This document shows, piece after piece, positions 10,592-21,972 of a stretch of DNA of 48,510 nucleotides (the stretch's first letter is position 1; the number at the start of each line of letters is the position of its first letter). A program made the translations under genes and the position numbers. Source of the DNA: Chara braunii (lineage: Eukaryota > Streptophyta > Charophyceae > Charales > Characeae); NCBI GenBank assembly GCA_003427395.1, contig BFEA01000326.1, forward strand, positions 218,474 to 266,983, written 5' to 3'. Under the pieces are notes generated by a model, which saw only the letters and a program-made list of their open reading frames with translations, was not told the DNA's origin and made no database searches.

Positions 10592-11624
10592 AAGTGCGAG
10601 CTAACTCGGACTTGACGAAACGGAGGACCAAAAAGACGTAAGAGATGGGTGTTCGAAATGCACACGAAGTCACAACAATTGAGCAAAGGAGAGGAAAGGC
10701 AGCAGTCCTAGAATCGAGGAAGAGGTGATGTGTCTTCAGGAAAGTGCAAACTAACTCGGAGTTCCGCCGGGAATGAAGTCGACAAGGGGTTTGAACAAGA
10801 GGGGACTGACGTGCAGTTCTGGGAAGAAGGAAACCGACGAATGAGATTGGTGTTTGAAATGCAACACTCCTCTGGCAGAGTTAGTTCGGAAGGAAGACAA
10901 AAACTCTTCGGAAAGATTGCTACCCGACTTTCCGCTCTCGAAACGAGTAAGATGTGGTTTATCGACAAGTGCGAAAGGTATCGACAAGTGCGAACTAACT
11001 CGCAGTTCTGGAGACAAGACAACAATTGCAACCCGCAGTACTGAAAACGTGAAAGTCATGTTTGAGAAAAGGCGGCTTATCTTGGGGAAAGTGCGAACTG
11101 ACTCGGAGTTGTGTAACTTAAGACCTGAAAGACGCACGACATGGGTGTCTACAAGTGCGAACTAACTCTCAGTTCCGGAGATGGAGGTTGACAACTTCCC
11201 CAACAGTGTTGGTCAAAAAGTACGAACTGACTCGCAGTTGTCACTCCTCGAGCAGTGTACGTTGCAAACTGCGACGAAACGAGTAAGATGTGGTTTATCT
11301 ACAAGTGCGAAGGGTATCGACAAGTGCGAACTAACTCGCAGTTCTGGAGACAAGACAACAATTGCAACCCTCAATATTGGAAACGTGAAAGTCACGTTTG
11401 AGAAAAGGCGGCTTATCTTGGGGAAAGTACGAATTGACTCGGAGTTGTGTAACTGAAGACCTGAAAGACGCACGACATGGGTGTCAACAAGTGCGAACTA
11501 ACTCTCAGTTCCGGAGACAGAGGTTAACAACTCCTCCAGCACTGTTAGTCAAAAAGTGCGAACTCACTCGCAGTTGTCACTCCTCAAGCAGTGTACGTCG
11601 CAAACTGCGAACTGACTCGCAATA
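10592..11624 (+). repeat. Array of the 22-bp near-palindrome (12 or more copies)
   Basis: Copies start at 10592, 10742, 10986, 11089, 11153, 11218, 11322, 11425, 11489, 11554 and 11603, with a half-copy near 10805. Typical form: AAGTGCGA, six bases (often ACTAAC), TCGCAGTT. Spacing repeats as 103, 64 and 65 bp, so a ~235-bp higher-order unit is duplicated (10986-11218 and 11322-11554). The array lies just upstream of the minus-strand ParB-like gene. Confidence 0.9.
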
Positions 11625-11660
11625 TATACACATATGTATATATATATATACATATATATA

Positions 11661-11699
<39 letters not shown>

Positions 11700-11713
11700 N
11701 TANATATATATAT
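11625..11713. repeat. (AT)n microsatellite with two Ns
   Basis: Alternating A/T of about 85 bp ending the palindrome array; the two Ns show unresolved length or sequence. Confidence 0.95.
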
Positions 11714-12894
11714 CAGGTCGGCGACCTCACAAGGGAGAGGTGAGCGAAAATCGGGAATTGATTCGGTGTTCAGTGTAGAAACTAGGTATTGAATCGGGGC
11801 CCACCATGCGCAGTGACGACGACAAGTTGCGAAGGGAATCGAGTAACTTTATACAAAGGTTATCATGGCTATGGCGAAAGGTCATCGAGCTGCAAAACGC
11901 GGATCGGCTATGGCGGACAGAGTTAGAGGGTGGAGAAAAGACATCAGAACACGTCCGCTGGCGAAACAACAAAACCGGGAATTGATTCGGGGTTCAACAT
12001 GCGGCAACTACGGAGTTATATCCTGCAGGTAGACACGGGGCATCTGGGAATCTGTTCGGACATCGGACACAGAACACGACAACTCAAGTTACAGAATCTT
12101 ACCTTCGTCGTGCGTTGAGCAAGCGACCAACGTCGGACAGATATGGATGTGCGACCACTGAACCAGCTATGGTGGAGGGATATCAATCTAGGAAGAGCGA
12201 ACCAGCTACGGCGAATGGAAATCTAGCCACGAAGAGCGAGCTATGAAGAGCGAGCTACGAAGAGCGAAGAGCGAACGGGCTATGGCGGAAGGAGGTGGGG
12301 GCTGAAGACAAAATATCAGAACGCACGTGGAAACGATAGCGCGACTTGACCTGTGGAGCGACAACAAAAGGGATAACGCGAGGGCGGCAACGCCTTTTAT
12401 ACTTTCCTGCAGCAGGCCTCGCGTCGGGATCAAGGTGGGGCCGTATCGATTCGCATATCGCACGCCTGGGCCCACAAAACGACAGGGCCTATAAACAGGT
12501 AAGAGGTACCGGAAATTGTCAGCCATCGATCAAAAATTTTGAACGGCACAGATGAACGGAGCCACTAACATGCCAGTGGCCCCAAAATCTCAGCCAACTC
12601 TGGCATGCAATGATGTGACAGTTCTATAAAACAAGGGGCAGGCAAGGTCATTTTCGCACTTGTAATCTGGACCGTCGATCGACATGATCCGACGCACGAG
12701 GTAAGGCGCAAGAATCTACAAGGCGCGACGATTCGTTGTGCGCCGAGGCGGTTCGTTGCTCGTCGAGGCCAGGTGACGGTTTATTTCGCGCCGAGGCGCG
12801 GTGATTCGTTGTGCGCCTAGGTCAAAAACACCGGAAATCTATAAGTTCCGGTGTCGCTGTTATTCGAACATTTTGCAAATGTCAACGATGTTGG
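11714..12894. other. Non-coding, short degenerate repeats
   Basis: Contains diverged relatives of the palindrome centre (GGGAATTGATTCGG near 11746 and 11976; GGGAATCTGTTCGG near 12046), a GAAGAGCGAGCTA run at 12225-12275 and GATTCGTTGTGCGCC repeats near 12730-12820. No gene recognised. Confidence 0.5.
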
Positions 12895-13018
12895 ATATCG
12901 ATGCGCTTAGCCATGAACCATCGCCATCGATGCGCTTAGCTCATCGCCATCGCCAACGCTTGCCACGCACCATCGCCATAGATGCGCTTAGCTCATCGTC
13001 ATCGTGACGCAAAGCTTT

Positions 13019-13390
13019 ATCCCCCATTGCAGTCGTCGCGCTCGCCTGACAATCGTCATCGCTCCCATCGCAGCGCTGGCCATCGTCATCGCTGCCATCG
13101 CAGCCCTGGCCAATGTAACGCGTTCCATCGCTGCGCCACCTTTCTCATCGGTACTCCATCCCTCTCCGTTGATGCGCTATCGCTCTCCACCGCAGTGTTG
13201 GCCATCCCCCATTGCAGTCGTCGCGCTCGCCTGACCATCGCAGCGCTTACAATCGCCATCACTCCCATTGCAGCGCTGGCCATTGTAACGCGTTCCATCG
13301 CTGCGCCATCTTCTTCATCGTCACACTATTTCTCTACGTCGGTGCGCCATCGCTCTCCACCGTAGGTCTGGCCATCGCCATCGAAGCCCT
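13019..13390 (+). repeat. 185-bp tandem duplication in CATCGC-rich DNA
   Basis: CCCCCATTGCAGTCGTCGCG occurs at 13021 and again at 13206, a period of 185 bp, and the following sequence (GTAACGCGTTCCATCGCTGC) repeats too. The whole of 12.9-14.3 kb is dominated by CATCGC/CATCGT words. Open frames here are by-products of this composition. Confidence 0.8.
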
Positions 13391-13953
13391 GGCCAGTGTT
13401 ATCCCATCGCAGCGCTGACCATCACTATCGCTGATTTCTTGGGCGCCTTGGCGCCTTCGTGATCTCTTCTCTATTACTGCGCGATTTCTCATCATCGCTC
13501 CTGCGCAATCTCTCTCCATTGCAGCACGATCTCCCTCCATCACTGAGTGATCGCTCTCCATCTCACTCCATTACTGCGCGATCTCTCTCGACCACCGGGC
13601 AACCTCCATCCCTGCGCCACAGGCTCTTCATCACTCCTGCGCGATCCCGCCATCGCCATTGTATTGTTGTTTCAGGCGGTCGTCGGTGCAGCCGCCCATC
13701 ACTGAACAATCGCATGAAACAAGCGACAGGTATGCTTAACAAAGGTTCAACGCGATGGATGTCACTTTAATAATGGAACTAATGTTGTGCAATAATAAAT
13801 CTTGGTCATCGCTTCGGCAACTCTCTTCATCGATGCGCCATCGCTAAGCATCGATGTGCCTTCTCTCTCCATCGCTGTGGCATCGCCAACCATTGTTGCA
13901 CGTCCTCTCTCCATCTCTCTCCACTGGTTCGCGATCTCTACCGACCTTTCGTA

Positions 13954-14094
13954 ATCTATCTCCATCGCTGCACTATCTTTCCTAATATATCTCCTTCGTC
14001 ATCTATCTCCATCGCTGCGCTATCTTTCCTAATCTATCTCCTTCGTCATCTATCTCCATCGCTGCGCTATCTTTCCTAATCTATCTCCATCGTC
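13954..14094 (+). repeat. 47-bp tandem repeat, three units
   Basis: ATCTATCTCCATCGCTGC begins at 13954, 14001 and 14048. The units differ at only a few positions. Confidence 0.9.
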
Positions 14095-14629
14095 GCGCCA
14101 TCTGTGTCCTTCTCTCTCCTTCGGTGCGCCATNTTTCTCCATTGTTGTGTTATCGCTAACCATCGTTGCGCCTGCCAGTTCCATTGTTGCGCCATGTTTC
14201 TCCATCGGTGCACAATCTCTCTCCCTCACTGCGGCATATCTCCCAATCAGTTCGCGATCTCTTTCCCTTCCGGCGCCATCTACCTTCTTCCCCGGAATAT
14301 ACAACGCACGTTGATTACATTTGTCTCTAGACTGAAAGATGACCCGAATCTAGCTGTAATGATCGGACGTTGTATTCGGGGGAAGACTGTAACTCCATCC
14401 ATCTCTCTTGGTGCGCCATCTCTCTCAATCGGTGCGCCATCCCTCTCCATCTATTTTCATCGGTGCACCGTCTGCCCATCGCTTCGCAATCTTTCTCCAT
14501 CTTAAGAAATAGTACGCCATTTTTCCCAGTTTCTCTCTTGCGACGATATGTGGCTCGTACTACACGCAGAACAAACCGGAAACAACTTGCACTTGTACCC
14601 GCAGTTTCGTAATGGAAATGGTCGTTTGA

Positions 14630-15361
14630 ACATGCGAATTTATTCGCTCTTGAACCAACCAACCCCTTAATTTGTTACTGTTTAGTCCACAGGTCAGAAT
14701 TAACTCACACTTGTACCCCCCAGTTTCGTAATGAAAATGCCCGTTTGCAAGTGCGAATTTATTCACTCTTCAACCAACCATCCGCCTAAATTTGTTACTC
14801 TTTAGTCCATAAGTCCTTGTTTCATAATAAAAATGCTCTTTTGCAAGTGCGAATTTATTCGCTCTTCAACCAACCATCCCCCTAAATTTGTTCCTCCTTA
14901 GTCGATAAGTCACGTCTCTTCTCGGCCAAAAAGAATGAAGTCTTTTTGTAGTTGTGAGTTAACTCGCCACTGAACCAACCACGAAGGTAATTTCTCATTG
15001 CACGACGTAATTGAAATGTTCCTTTGAAGTGCAAATTTATTAACACTTAAAATTTCTTGTTGTTTAGTGGATAAGACCGAATTGATTCGCACTTGTATTC
15101 GCTCTTGTTCCACCCAGGAACTTAATTTTTTTACTGTACGGTGAATAAGTCCGAATTAGCTCGCATTTGTACTCTCGCCTGAAAAAGTGCGAGTTTACTC
15201 AGACATATCCAAACCGCTTGCACACTGAACGAGTGGGAGAGGAGTCGGACTTGAGATACCACTTGAGCTTCAAATAGGGTCCGACAAAACGATATGGATT
15301 CAAATATTGTTGTTCCACTGTTTTGTGATAAATATTAGAAATGCGAGTTTACTCCCTCTTG
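14630..15361 (+). repeat. Second array of the 22-bp near-palindrome (about 10 copies)
   Basis: Copies start near 14630, 14691, 14749, 14845, 14950, 15027, 15073, 15147, 15185 and 15339. Typical form: AAGTGCGA, six bases (often ATTTAT), TCGCTCTT or TCGCACTT. Several are preceded by a shared context (GTTTCGTAATGAAAATG). The array lies just upstream of the plus-strand transposase-like gene. Confidence 0.85.
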
Positions 15362-15698
15362 TTTATTTCCCTGACCTTGTCATACGTTGACGTGATTATC
15401 TTGTTGTTCAGTTTTCGTGTGAATCGTCTCTTCAAATGGGTGTCCAATCCGTCCACTGTGTCACGCCACCGCCACCATCACGACAACACGGAGAAGACGA
15501 TGTTCGAGAACGAAGCTCTTGTGATAGCAGCCCGGAAGCTCCCTCTGATCGGCATTGCGGTTTGAAAAGGGAGTTCTCGATGTTGTCTCCGATGAATCAT
15601 TCAGGCTTGTCTACGACGTCCGCTCGGCGTCGTTTTGTTCGCTTTACCGACGTTCTCGACTGTCAGCGCGTATCTATAACGCTAATCCCCGGTAGTGA

Positions 15699-18001
15699 GT
15701 GTATTGGGATGTCGAGACGTTTTCCGGTGGATGGATGTTCGTGGACACTGATTTCTGTGGTGTGTCCGAAACGACTGGATCAGATCTCGTGCGGACAGGG
15801 GGTACACTGTCTGAAAGCATTGAAGTTACCCAACCCCTAGCATTTGACTACAGTCGGTCGTTGGTGGATACAGACTTCTGCGGTACGCCCGATAGAAACG
15901 GATCTGATCGGGAACAGTGCGGTGCATTTGCTAGAAACGGGTATGATAGGGACCGGGGAACGGAACATGCGTGTGGAAGTGCGAAGATAGGTAAGAGAGT
16001 TGCATGTGAAGTCGAAAAAGTTCGCTCTCCGTCGATGACAGCCACGGGTGCAATGAAAAGACTGGTTTTGTAGACACATATTTCTATAGTTCATCGGAAT
16101 CCTCCCAATCTGATTTGTCGAGAACCGCTCCCACGGATAGATCAAAATTCCTAGGTGCAGCACATAGGTCCCCGACCAAAAGCCAACCTGGAACTCCCGA
16201 AGCAGTCCTTCAAGTTTTGTCTCATCCGTCAATGGTCAAGATCCGAAGACACTTGTTCTTACAATATTTGTGCGTCGGGATGAGCGCAATGTTAGTTTCG
16301 TTCAATCGACTTTTGGCCCTCTTCAAATGTTTTGACCTTCTAACCAGCCTAATTTTCCGATTATATCTTCTCCTTTCTCCAGGTAAGGATATCAAACCGA
16401 TGCGCGAAGCCTATTGCGAAATGTCACTCGAAAGGAGGATCGAGTGGTGGATGCAAACCCTCGACAATTTCACTATCCATGGCGGTGGTCTGGAAAGAGT
16501 CCAACCAGTGCACTGCAAACGTCGTGTGTGCATCGCCGGTTGGTGCAAAATAATAGGGATATGTCGAAACACATTTTGTCGTTATAGCAAGTGCAAGTCA
16601 AACGGGGTAGTCCGTGGACGGCATAGTCGATGGGGATTATTGAACCCGAGACCAGAGTATGTGAGCATGCTGGCTCGTGTGACGAGGTTCGTGGAAGAAC
16701 ATGGAGATGCTATGCCTAACGAAATGGTTGTGAGGGGTACCTCACAATGATCTAAGGTTAGGCTCCCTGCTTATTTCACGAAGCTCCTTGTATACGAGTC
16801 CATCAAGGCGGACTTGGAAGCGGCGGGTCAGACCGTCGTTTTGGAGCAAGTCTTCAACTCCATACGGAGGAAGTACTTGTGGCATGCCGACCTTGCCAAG
16901 TCTAACTCGTTCACAAAGTGTGGCGAGTGCGTCCGCCTTAGATAGACCAGAGATAACGCCTTTCTCCTTCGTGACCGTAGGGATTTCGATGAAAAGCACC
17001 GCAAACACCAACAGGATCAGATTGCTCACCGTGCGGATTACGCTGACTGGAAACTTCGTTCCATTTTGAACCCCGCGGAATACCTATGCCTTAAAGTGGA
17101 TGAAATGGATCGTAAAAAGACAACCACTCCTCACATCGGCATGTATAATTACTCCAAGGATCATCGACACGACATGATGATGAAAACGAACCTAACCGTG
17201 GTCGTTGCTCACGGCAGGAAACCATCCATTTATGTTTACACGTATTTGCCTTTCTATGCGCACGGTTCCGATGGCACCATGACGTGCGTTATGCGGACTC
17301 TATGTGAGTTGCAGGCGTCCGGACAGAAATGGCCACGCCACCTCTGAATCCAGGCGGACAATTGCTGGAGGAAAAACAAAAACCAATACCTTATGTGTTT
17401 GGCCTCTCTTCTGGTGAAATTCGAAATTTTCGAAGATGTCAAAGTGGGGTTCATGCTCGTTGCCCACACGCATACCGACATAGACGCACCTTTTAGTGTT
17501 TTCTCAAAAAAACAGAAGGACAACGATGCTTACACCATGAAGCAGTTGTTCTCGCTTATCGAGTCGTCACACAAGATACCGCCGAAGTGCATTGAGCTCG
17601 ATCACTTTGCCGATTGGCGCCGGGTAGTGGATCGATACGTTGACAAAAGCATCGTCGGCGTGTCGAAACCTCATCTCTTCAAATTCTTCATGCGTGACGA
17701 CAGTCCCGTCATGGTGTACAAGAAGTACTGTACCGATGCGGAATGGATGCCGGAAGGCAGAGCGGTTCAGATGAGGGAAGGGACCTCTCTGGGGCCATCA
17801 CTAAGCATCCTTCTTGAGACTGAAGGGAGGTTTCCTGTAAGGGTTTGGTGCGGGTTATCATATTGCTGTTTAGTGTCTCTTGAAACTGACGGGAAGTCTC
17901 TTGAGAAATGTTTGTTCTGTTATGGGGCGTGGGCGGTCTGCTTGTGGGTCATGATATGCTTGCCTGATTGTCTGTGCCTGAGAGTTTTTTCTCTAGCCTA
18001 A
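15699..18001 (+). pseudogene. Transposase-like protein with DUF7869-type domain, decayed
   Basis: From 16115 one frame is followable to 18001 with premature stops TGA 16748, TAG 16943 and TGA 17345. Landmarks: VCIAGWCKIIGICRNTF and a Cys/Gly-rich stretch near 16530, SFTKCGECVRLR near 16910, RDRRDFDEKHRKHQQ near 16970, then QADNCWRKNKNQYLMCLASL (17350) and GFMLVAHTHTDIDAPFSVFS (17450). The last two are the hallmarks of the uncharacterised, DDE-transposase-like domain listed in Pfam as DUF7869. The 5' part, in another frame, has a repeated VDTDFCG...GSD element (15739, 15859) whose third copy (about 16070) is in the main frame, proving an indel near 15.9-16.07 kb. A pyrimidine tract + CAG at 16381 suggests an intron just before KDIKPMREAY. 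It is divergent to the ParB-like gene. Confidence 0.75.
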
Positions 18002-18360
18002 GGATGCAGTGATTGCCGAGGCCAGCCAGAGCCTTACCGCAGTAGGTTGCAATCTGGTGGGGTCAGCAGGTCCCCGACGCGAGTGTCGAATTCTGTAGTC
18101 GGCTGAAGCTAAGGCTCCGGGAGTCTGGTCTATGAAGTCGAAAGGGGTAAGCTCGAACCCTACCGCAATCAGAGGATGCAATCCAGTGAGGTTAGCCAGA
18201 GTCTCGAACTGTGGTTAGACCGGGTCCCACGTTCAGAAATCTGGGCGGGGCAGCCAGCGCCCTTGGCCAAAAACTGGTAGGTAAGTCGGTCCCTGACCGC
18301 AGTGGTCAAATCCGGATTCGGGACAGTTTGAGTGACAGGACGTCTGCTGTCATAGGGTGT
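18002..18360 (+). repeat. Degenerate tandem repeat, ~50-60 bp units
   Basis: Related segments recur: GCAGTAGGTTGCAATCTGGTG, GCAATCAGAGGATGCAATCC and GCAGTGGTCAAATCCGGAT, each followed by GTCAGCAGG/GTTAGCCAGAG-like words. No coding signal. 18361-18675 adds a similar 90-bp pair (ACTGTCATACTCGAGTAGTG / GAGGCGGGCCG region) and an AT-rich tract at 18600-18675. Confidence 0.6.
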
Positions 18361-18675
18361 CCAGATCCAAAATAGTGTGGGTGTCCTAGCAAGAGTGCCA
18401 AATGACTGTCATACTCGAGTAGTGGGTATGATTGGTCCTGACCTGGAGGCAGGTCAAAGGGGCTGTAAAAACAGATGGTCTGACTGGTCCTGGTCTGAGG
18501 CGGGCCGAATGAGGTATGTTCGACTGACGAGACGTCTGGCATTCCTGGCCAGTAGTGGGCCGAAACTAAGGCAATCAATAATTCCAATGTGAAAAGTTGT
18601 TATGTGATAATTATTATTTATTATTTATAATTCATTATTTATTATTTTATTTATGGGTTTTATTTTAATTTATTA

Positions 18676-18984
18676 ATGCTTGACTGCTGGATGTCAGAGG
18701 GCCTGCCTGCTAAGGCCGGGATCAACAATCTGTTGGATTCTTTGTTTTGCAGGAATACAAAGACTTATTTAAAGTTCTCTACGCCAGAAAAAAAGAAAAA
18801 GGGTTTGGTATTATTTTCCTTGTCTGAGAAGTTGAGGAGACGCCTCACTCAAACCAGAGAAAGAAGACACGGTTTGGTATCTCCTGAGTCACGTGAGAAG
18901 CTGGAGAGATGTCTTGCCCAGGCCAGAAAGCAGAAAAGAGGGTTTGGAATGCTCTATCTTCAGCATGGCAGACTGAACAAGTGA
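18676..18984 (+). CDS. Small basic ORF made of a 23-residue repeat
   Basis: A 102-codon frame with about two and a half copies of a 69-bp unit: EKLRRRLTQTRERRHGLVSP then EKLERCLAQARKQKRGFGM, preceded by a shorter copy (PEKKKKGLVLFSLS). The period is a multiple of three and the repeat stays in frame. A TTTGTTTTGCAG acceptor-like site at 18741-18752 lies inside the frame, so the repeat may belong to an exon starting at 18753. The Lys/Arg-rich, helix-prone repeats could bind nucleic acid. Family unknown; it may also be non-coding tandem DNA that happens to be open. Confidence 0.35.
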   Translation: MLDCWMSEGLPAKAGINNLLDSLFCRNTKTYLKFSTPEKKKKGLVLFSLSEKLRRRLTQTRERRHGLVSPESREKLERCLAQARKQKRGFGMLYLQHGRLNK

Positions 18985-20176
18985 CTCAAGTAGTGATATC
19001 AGACTGATGACATTTTGATCTTTCAGCTAAGGTGAAAGTCAAGGTAACTTTTCCTTACTGTACAGTTCAAGGTGAGGACAGACCTCAAAATGATAAGAGG
19101 CCATAATCAGCAGCAAGCAAAGAAAATGGGAACAAAATCCTTTTTTTAATTTTAATTGGTGGCCGACAAGCGGCCTGGTTCACGAGGAACCGACATCCCT
19201 GGCCTAAGGAAACCAAACTCTCAGGCCTGGAACGCTATGAAGTGGACAGGATTGAGAATTTTGTGAGCCAAAAATCAGATCCAAAAGGCTGAAAAGAAGT
19301 CACGCTTATATAAGATATAAAAGACTGCCATGAGCTCAAGTTGGAAGAGAAAGAGAAGGAAGAAATGCTAAAGAGAATGCAGTGACTCGGGTGATGAGGT
19401 GATGAGGTAACACATGGGACGGAGGACTGCGGAGATGGCACTATGGCCTTGCTAACGGCAGGGGTGGAAGGAGCCCAAGGGATACAAGGGGGAGAAGAAG
19501 CTCCGGGTGTGCTGTAGCGCGCATCAATTTTTTTTCGGAGGTATTTCATCCTGTCTGGGGATGGAGTTTTCTCGTACCACCCTGTTGATGGGTAACGTGG
19601 ATAGGGTCTCAGATGCGCATAGCCTCTTGGTTCTTTTTCCTCCTCCTCCTCTGAACTATAAGCGCGTCGTGCCCTAGCCGGCGGCTCCTCTCAGGCATGG
19701 TAGAAAGTGAGGTGGTTGCTAAGGGAGAGGTGAGAGACATGGTGTAGCACTAAGATCTAAGATTAAAAAGGTGCTATATGAAAAAGATTTACGACGATGA
19801 GAAGGGAAAAAACGAAATCGGGGAACTGATAAGAAGAAAAGAGGAAAGTGATTGCGCTAAATATGAGGATTACGGTTTGCGGTGGCCGAGAAAAGGCGAG
19901 CACCGAGAGAGAAAACGAGTGCAGATAGGAAAGGCGAGCGCAGAGAGAAGGCGAGCGTAGAGGAAAAGGATAACCGCTAAGTAAGAAAACAAGCTCTGGG
20001 AGAAAGAGTGAGCGCTAAAGCAAAACGGAGAACTGACTGCGCAAAGCCACGGTACGGGCTCCACAATGGGTTGCAAGTAGGAACGAGCGAGAAGTACTGC
20101 TTGCTCACGCTGAATTTATGTCGGAAGCGCGATGCGTTTCGACCCAGCGGGAACGCTGGGTGGGGGTTTGGTACTA
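18985..20176. other. No gene recognised
   Basis: Mixed composition. 19750-20035 is purine-rich with short degenerate repeats (GAGCGCAGAGAGAAGGCGAGCG-like words, each under about 20 bp). Open frames here carry no motif. Confidence 0.4.
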
Positions 20177-21057
20177 TGTCGGAGGGCGAGGTGTCCCGAC
20201 CCTCCTTTGTGTACCAGGTCTTTGCTAAGTGTCAGTCCTTCGTCCCGATTTGCTAATCACTAGGCTCGTTTTCTTGCTGTAGGCCTGATACTTGAACTGT
20301 TTTCCGGCTCGGACCGGCTTTGGTGACGTTGCCCTCAGCAAAAGGGTGCGCCACAGGGCTTCCATTGGTCCACGCTGGCTCGGCACCCTGCTGTACAGCA
20401 GAGCACGATCGGCCTGTGGTCGTGGTAGCCGTCGGGCTTGCCCTGGGACGCGAAAGTCGATGGATGGGTCCTGTCTTTTCTATTATGCACCAAGCGCCCC
20501 TCTACAGGGTTATGGGTTAGATACATGACACTGATAGCAGTCAGAGAAACAAAGGGCTAAACAAATAGCAGGAAAAAAAGAGAAATAGAAAAGAAAACCA
20601 AAGATCTACTTAACGCAGCAGGACTACTAGCTTTAGTTCGGGGGAAATTTGATTGAGAATAATCCCCAGTTATCGTAGCGTCTCACTCTTTTATTACTAT
20701 TATTTATTTATTGTTATCGTTATTCCTTTTTTCGCTTTCCTTGATTGGAATGACGTTTCGTAAGGAGGCCAATAGGATTGGACTCCGAGTTCGGGCGGTG
20801 GTACTNCGGCCTAGGCAGGCCCAACCCTTCGAATATCACCTCTACCGGGTCTGTGCATCTAGGCCCCATACGGTAGGACCCCAGTAGTTGTACTTCAGGG
20901 CAGATACAGTGGGGCCTGAAAAAGGGAAGTGTGAAAAAGAAAGAAAAGNAGGTAAGGATGAAAGTCGGGGTCTGGNCTTGTGCATAGACTTGGACCGCTA
21001 TTCAGGCGAAGATGCGGCGCGGAGGAAATTTGAAGCATCATCCTTTTCTTTCCACAT

Positions 21058-21120
21058 CTATTATTATTATTATTATTATTATTATAATTATTATTATTAT
21101 TATTATCATTATTATTGTTA
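21058..21120. repeat. (ATT)n microsatellite
   Basis: Trinucleotide repeat, longer here than in the right copy (47026-47080), which shows that the two copies are not byte-identical. Confidence 0.95.
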
Positions 21121-21502
21121 CCTTACCGGTTTTCAGGCGCGGCCTTCCTTTTCCTTTTGTCATATCGCGGGAAGGCCAACAGTCCGAATTTGGAGCTGTG
21201 GTCCGAGTTGGCCGGCTCCGCTTATTCCGTCTGAGAATGAGCGCCGACTGAGTGCCGCGCGGTTAGGCCCTTAAAGAAGGGCGCCCCGCGGCCGCATCGG
21301 TAGGGAGCCCATCACCCCCTAAAGGAGGTCATAGGCCCCCTCCTTACCATCGGACACGGGTACCCGATAATGGTAAGCCTACGGTAGGTTTTAAAAGAGG
21401 GGCGGGCATCCATTCATAACTCGTTATGGGACCTCGGCGTTGCGTCTGTAGGTCACTTCTGCGCAAAAGGGGAGGAGTGCAGAAGATGAGACCATTGACG
21501 TT

Positions 21503-21874
21503 ATGCCTCTCGTTTTTATTTTTCTTTTCTTTGTCTCATTTTATCTCGCTTTATTTTATTTTCATTCTAATCTTATTTTATCCAAACTTGATTTAAAAAC
21601 TTGGTCAAATAAAAACACAAATCGGCAAGAAAATAACTGGGTTTTCTATGCCGAGTCCGGAGACATGATAGACAGCGATCCTACAAAGAGGGAAGGATTG
21701 TCTTATACTGTGGGGGCTCAGACGGTCTCGCTATGCGATTGCGGCCTAGTCGATGAAGGGGGAATGGAGTGGCGAAGTGGACCTGTAAACCTATCTGAAG
21801 GCCCTGTCTGTGTACCCTGTAGCTGGTACCGGCTATTCGGGTTAGTAGGCGGGGCTGGTGCGCTGATTGTCTAG
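21503..21874 (+). CDS. Hypothetical 123-codon ORF, identical in both copies of the 3.6-kb repeat
   Basis: Starts with a hydrophobic segment (MPLVFIFLFFVSFYLALFYF) derived from a T-rich tract, followed by a soluble part with CDCGLVDEGG and CVPCSWYR. The same frame is intact at 46272-46643. Because neighbouring non-coding DNA is almost as similar, intactness may only reflect recent copying. No family recognised. Confidence 0.25.
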   Translation: MPLVFIFLFFVSFYLALFYFHSNLILSKLDLKTWSNKNTNRQENNWVFYAESGDMIDSDPTKREGLSYTVGAQTVSLCDCGLVDEGGMEWRSGPVNLSEGPVCVPCSWYRLFGLVGGAGALIV

Positions 21875-21972
21875 CTGAGCCTAGCTATGGCGTTGCATGG
21901 CTATAGGCCCTGCTACTGGTACCACCAGATCTGATGGAAGCCATGTCCGGGGAGGGGCCCTAGATCACAATC

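Noticed and set aside
12982-13418. Plus-strand frames rich in Ser/Ala/His/Arg
   Set aside because: Translation of CATCGC tandem repeats, open by composition.
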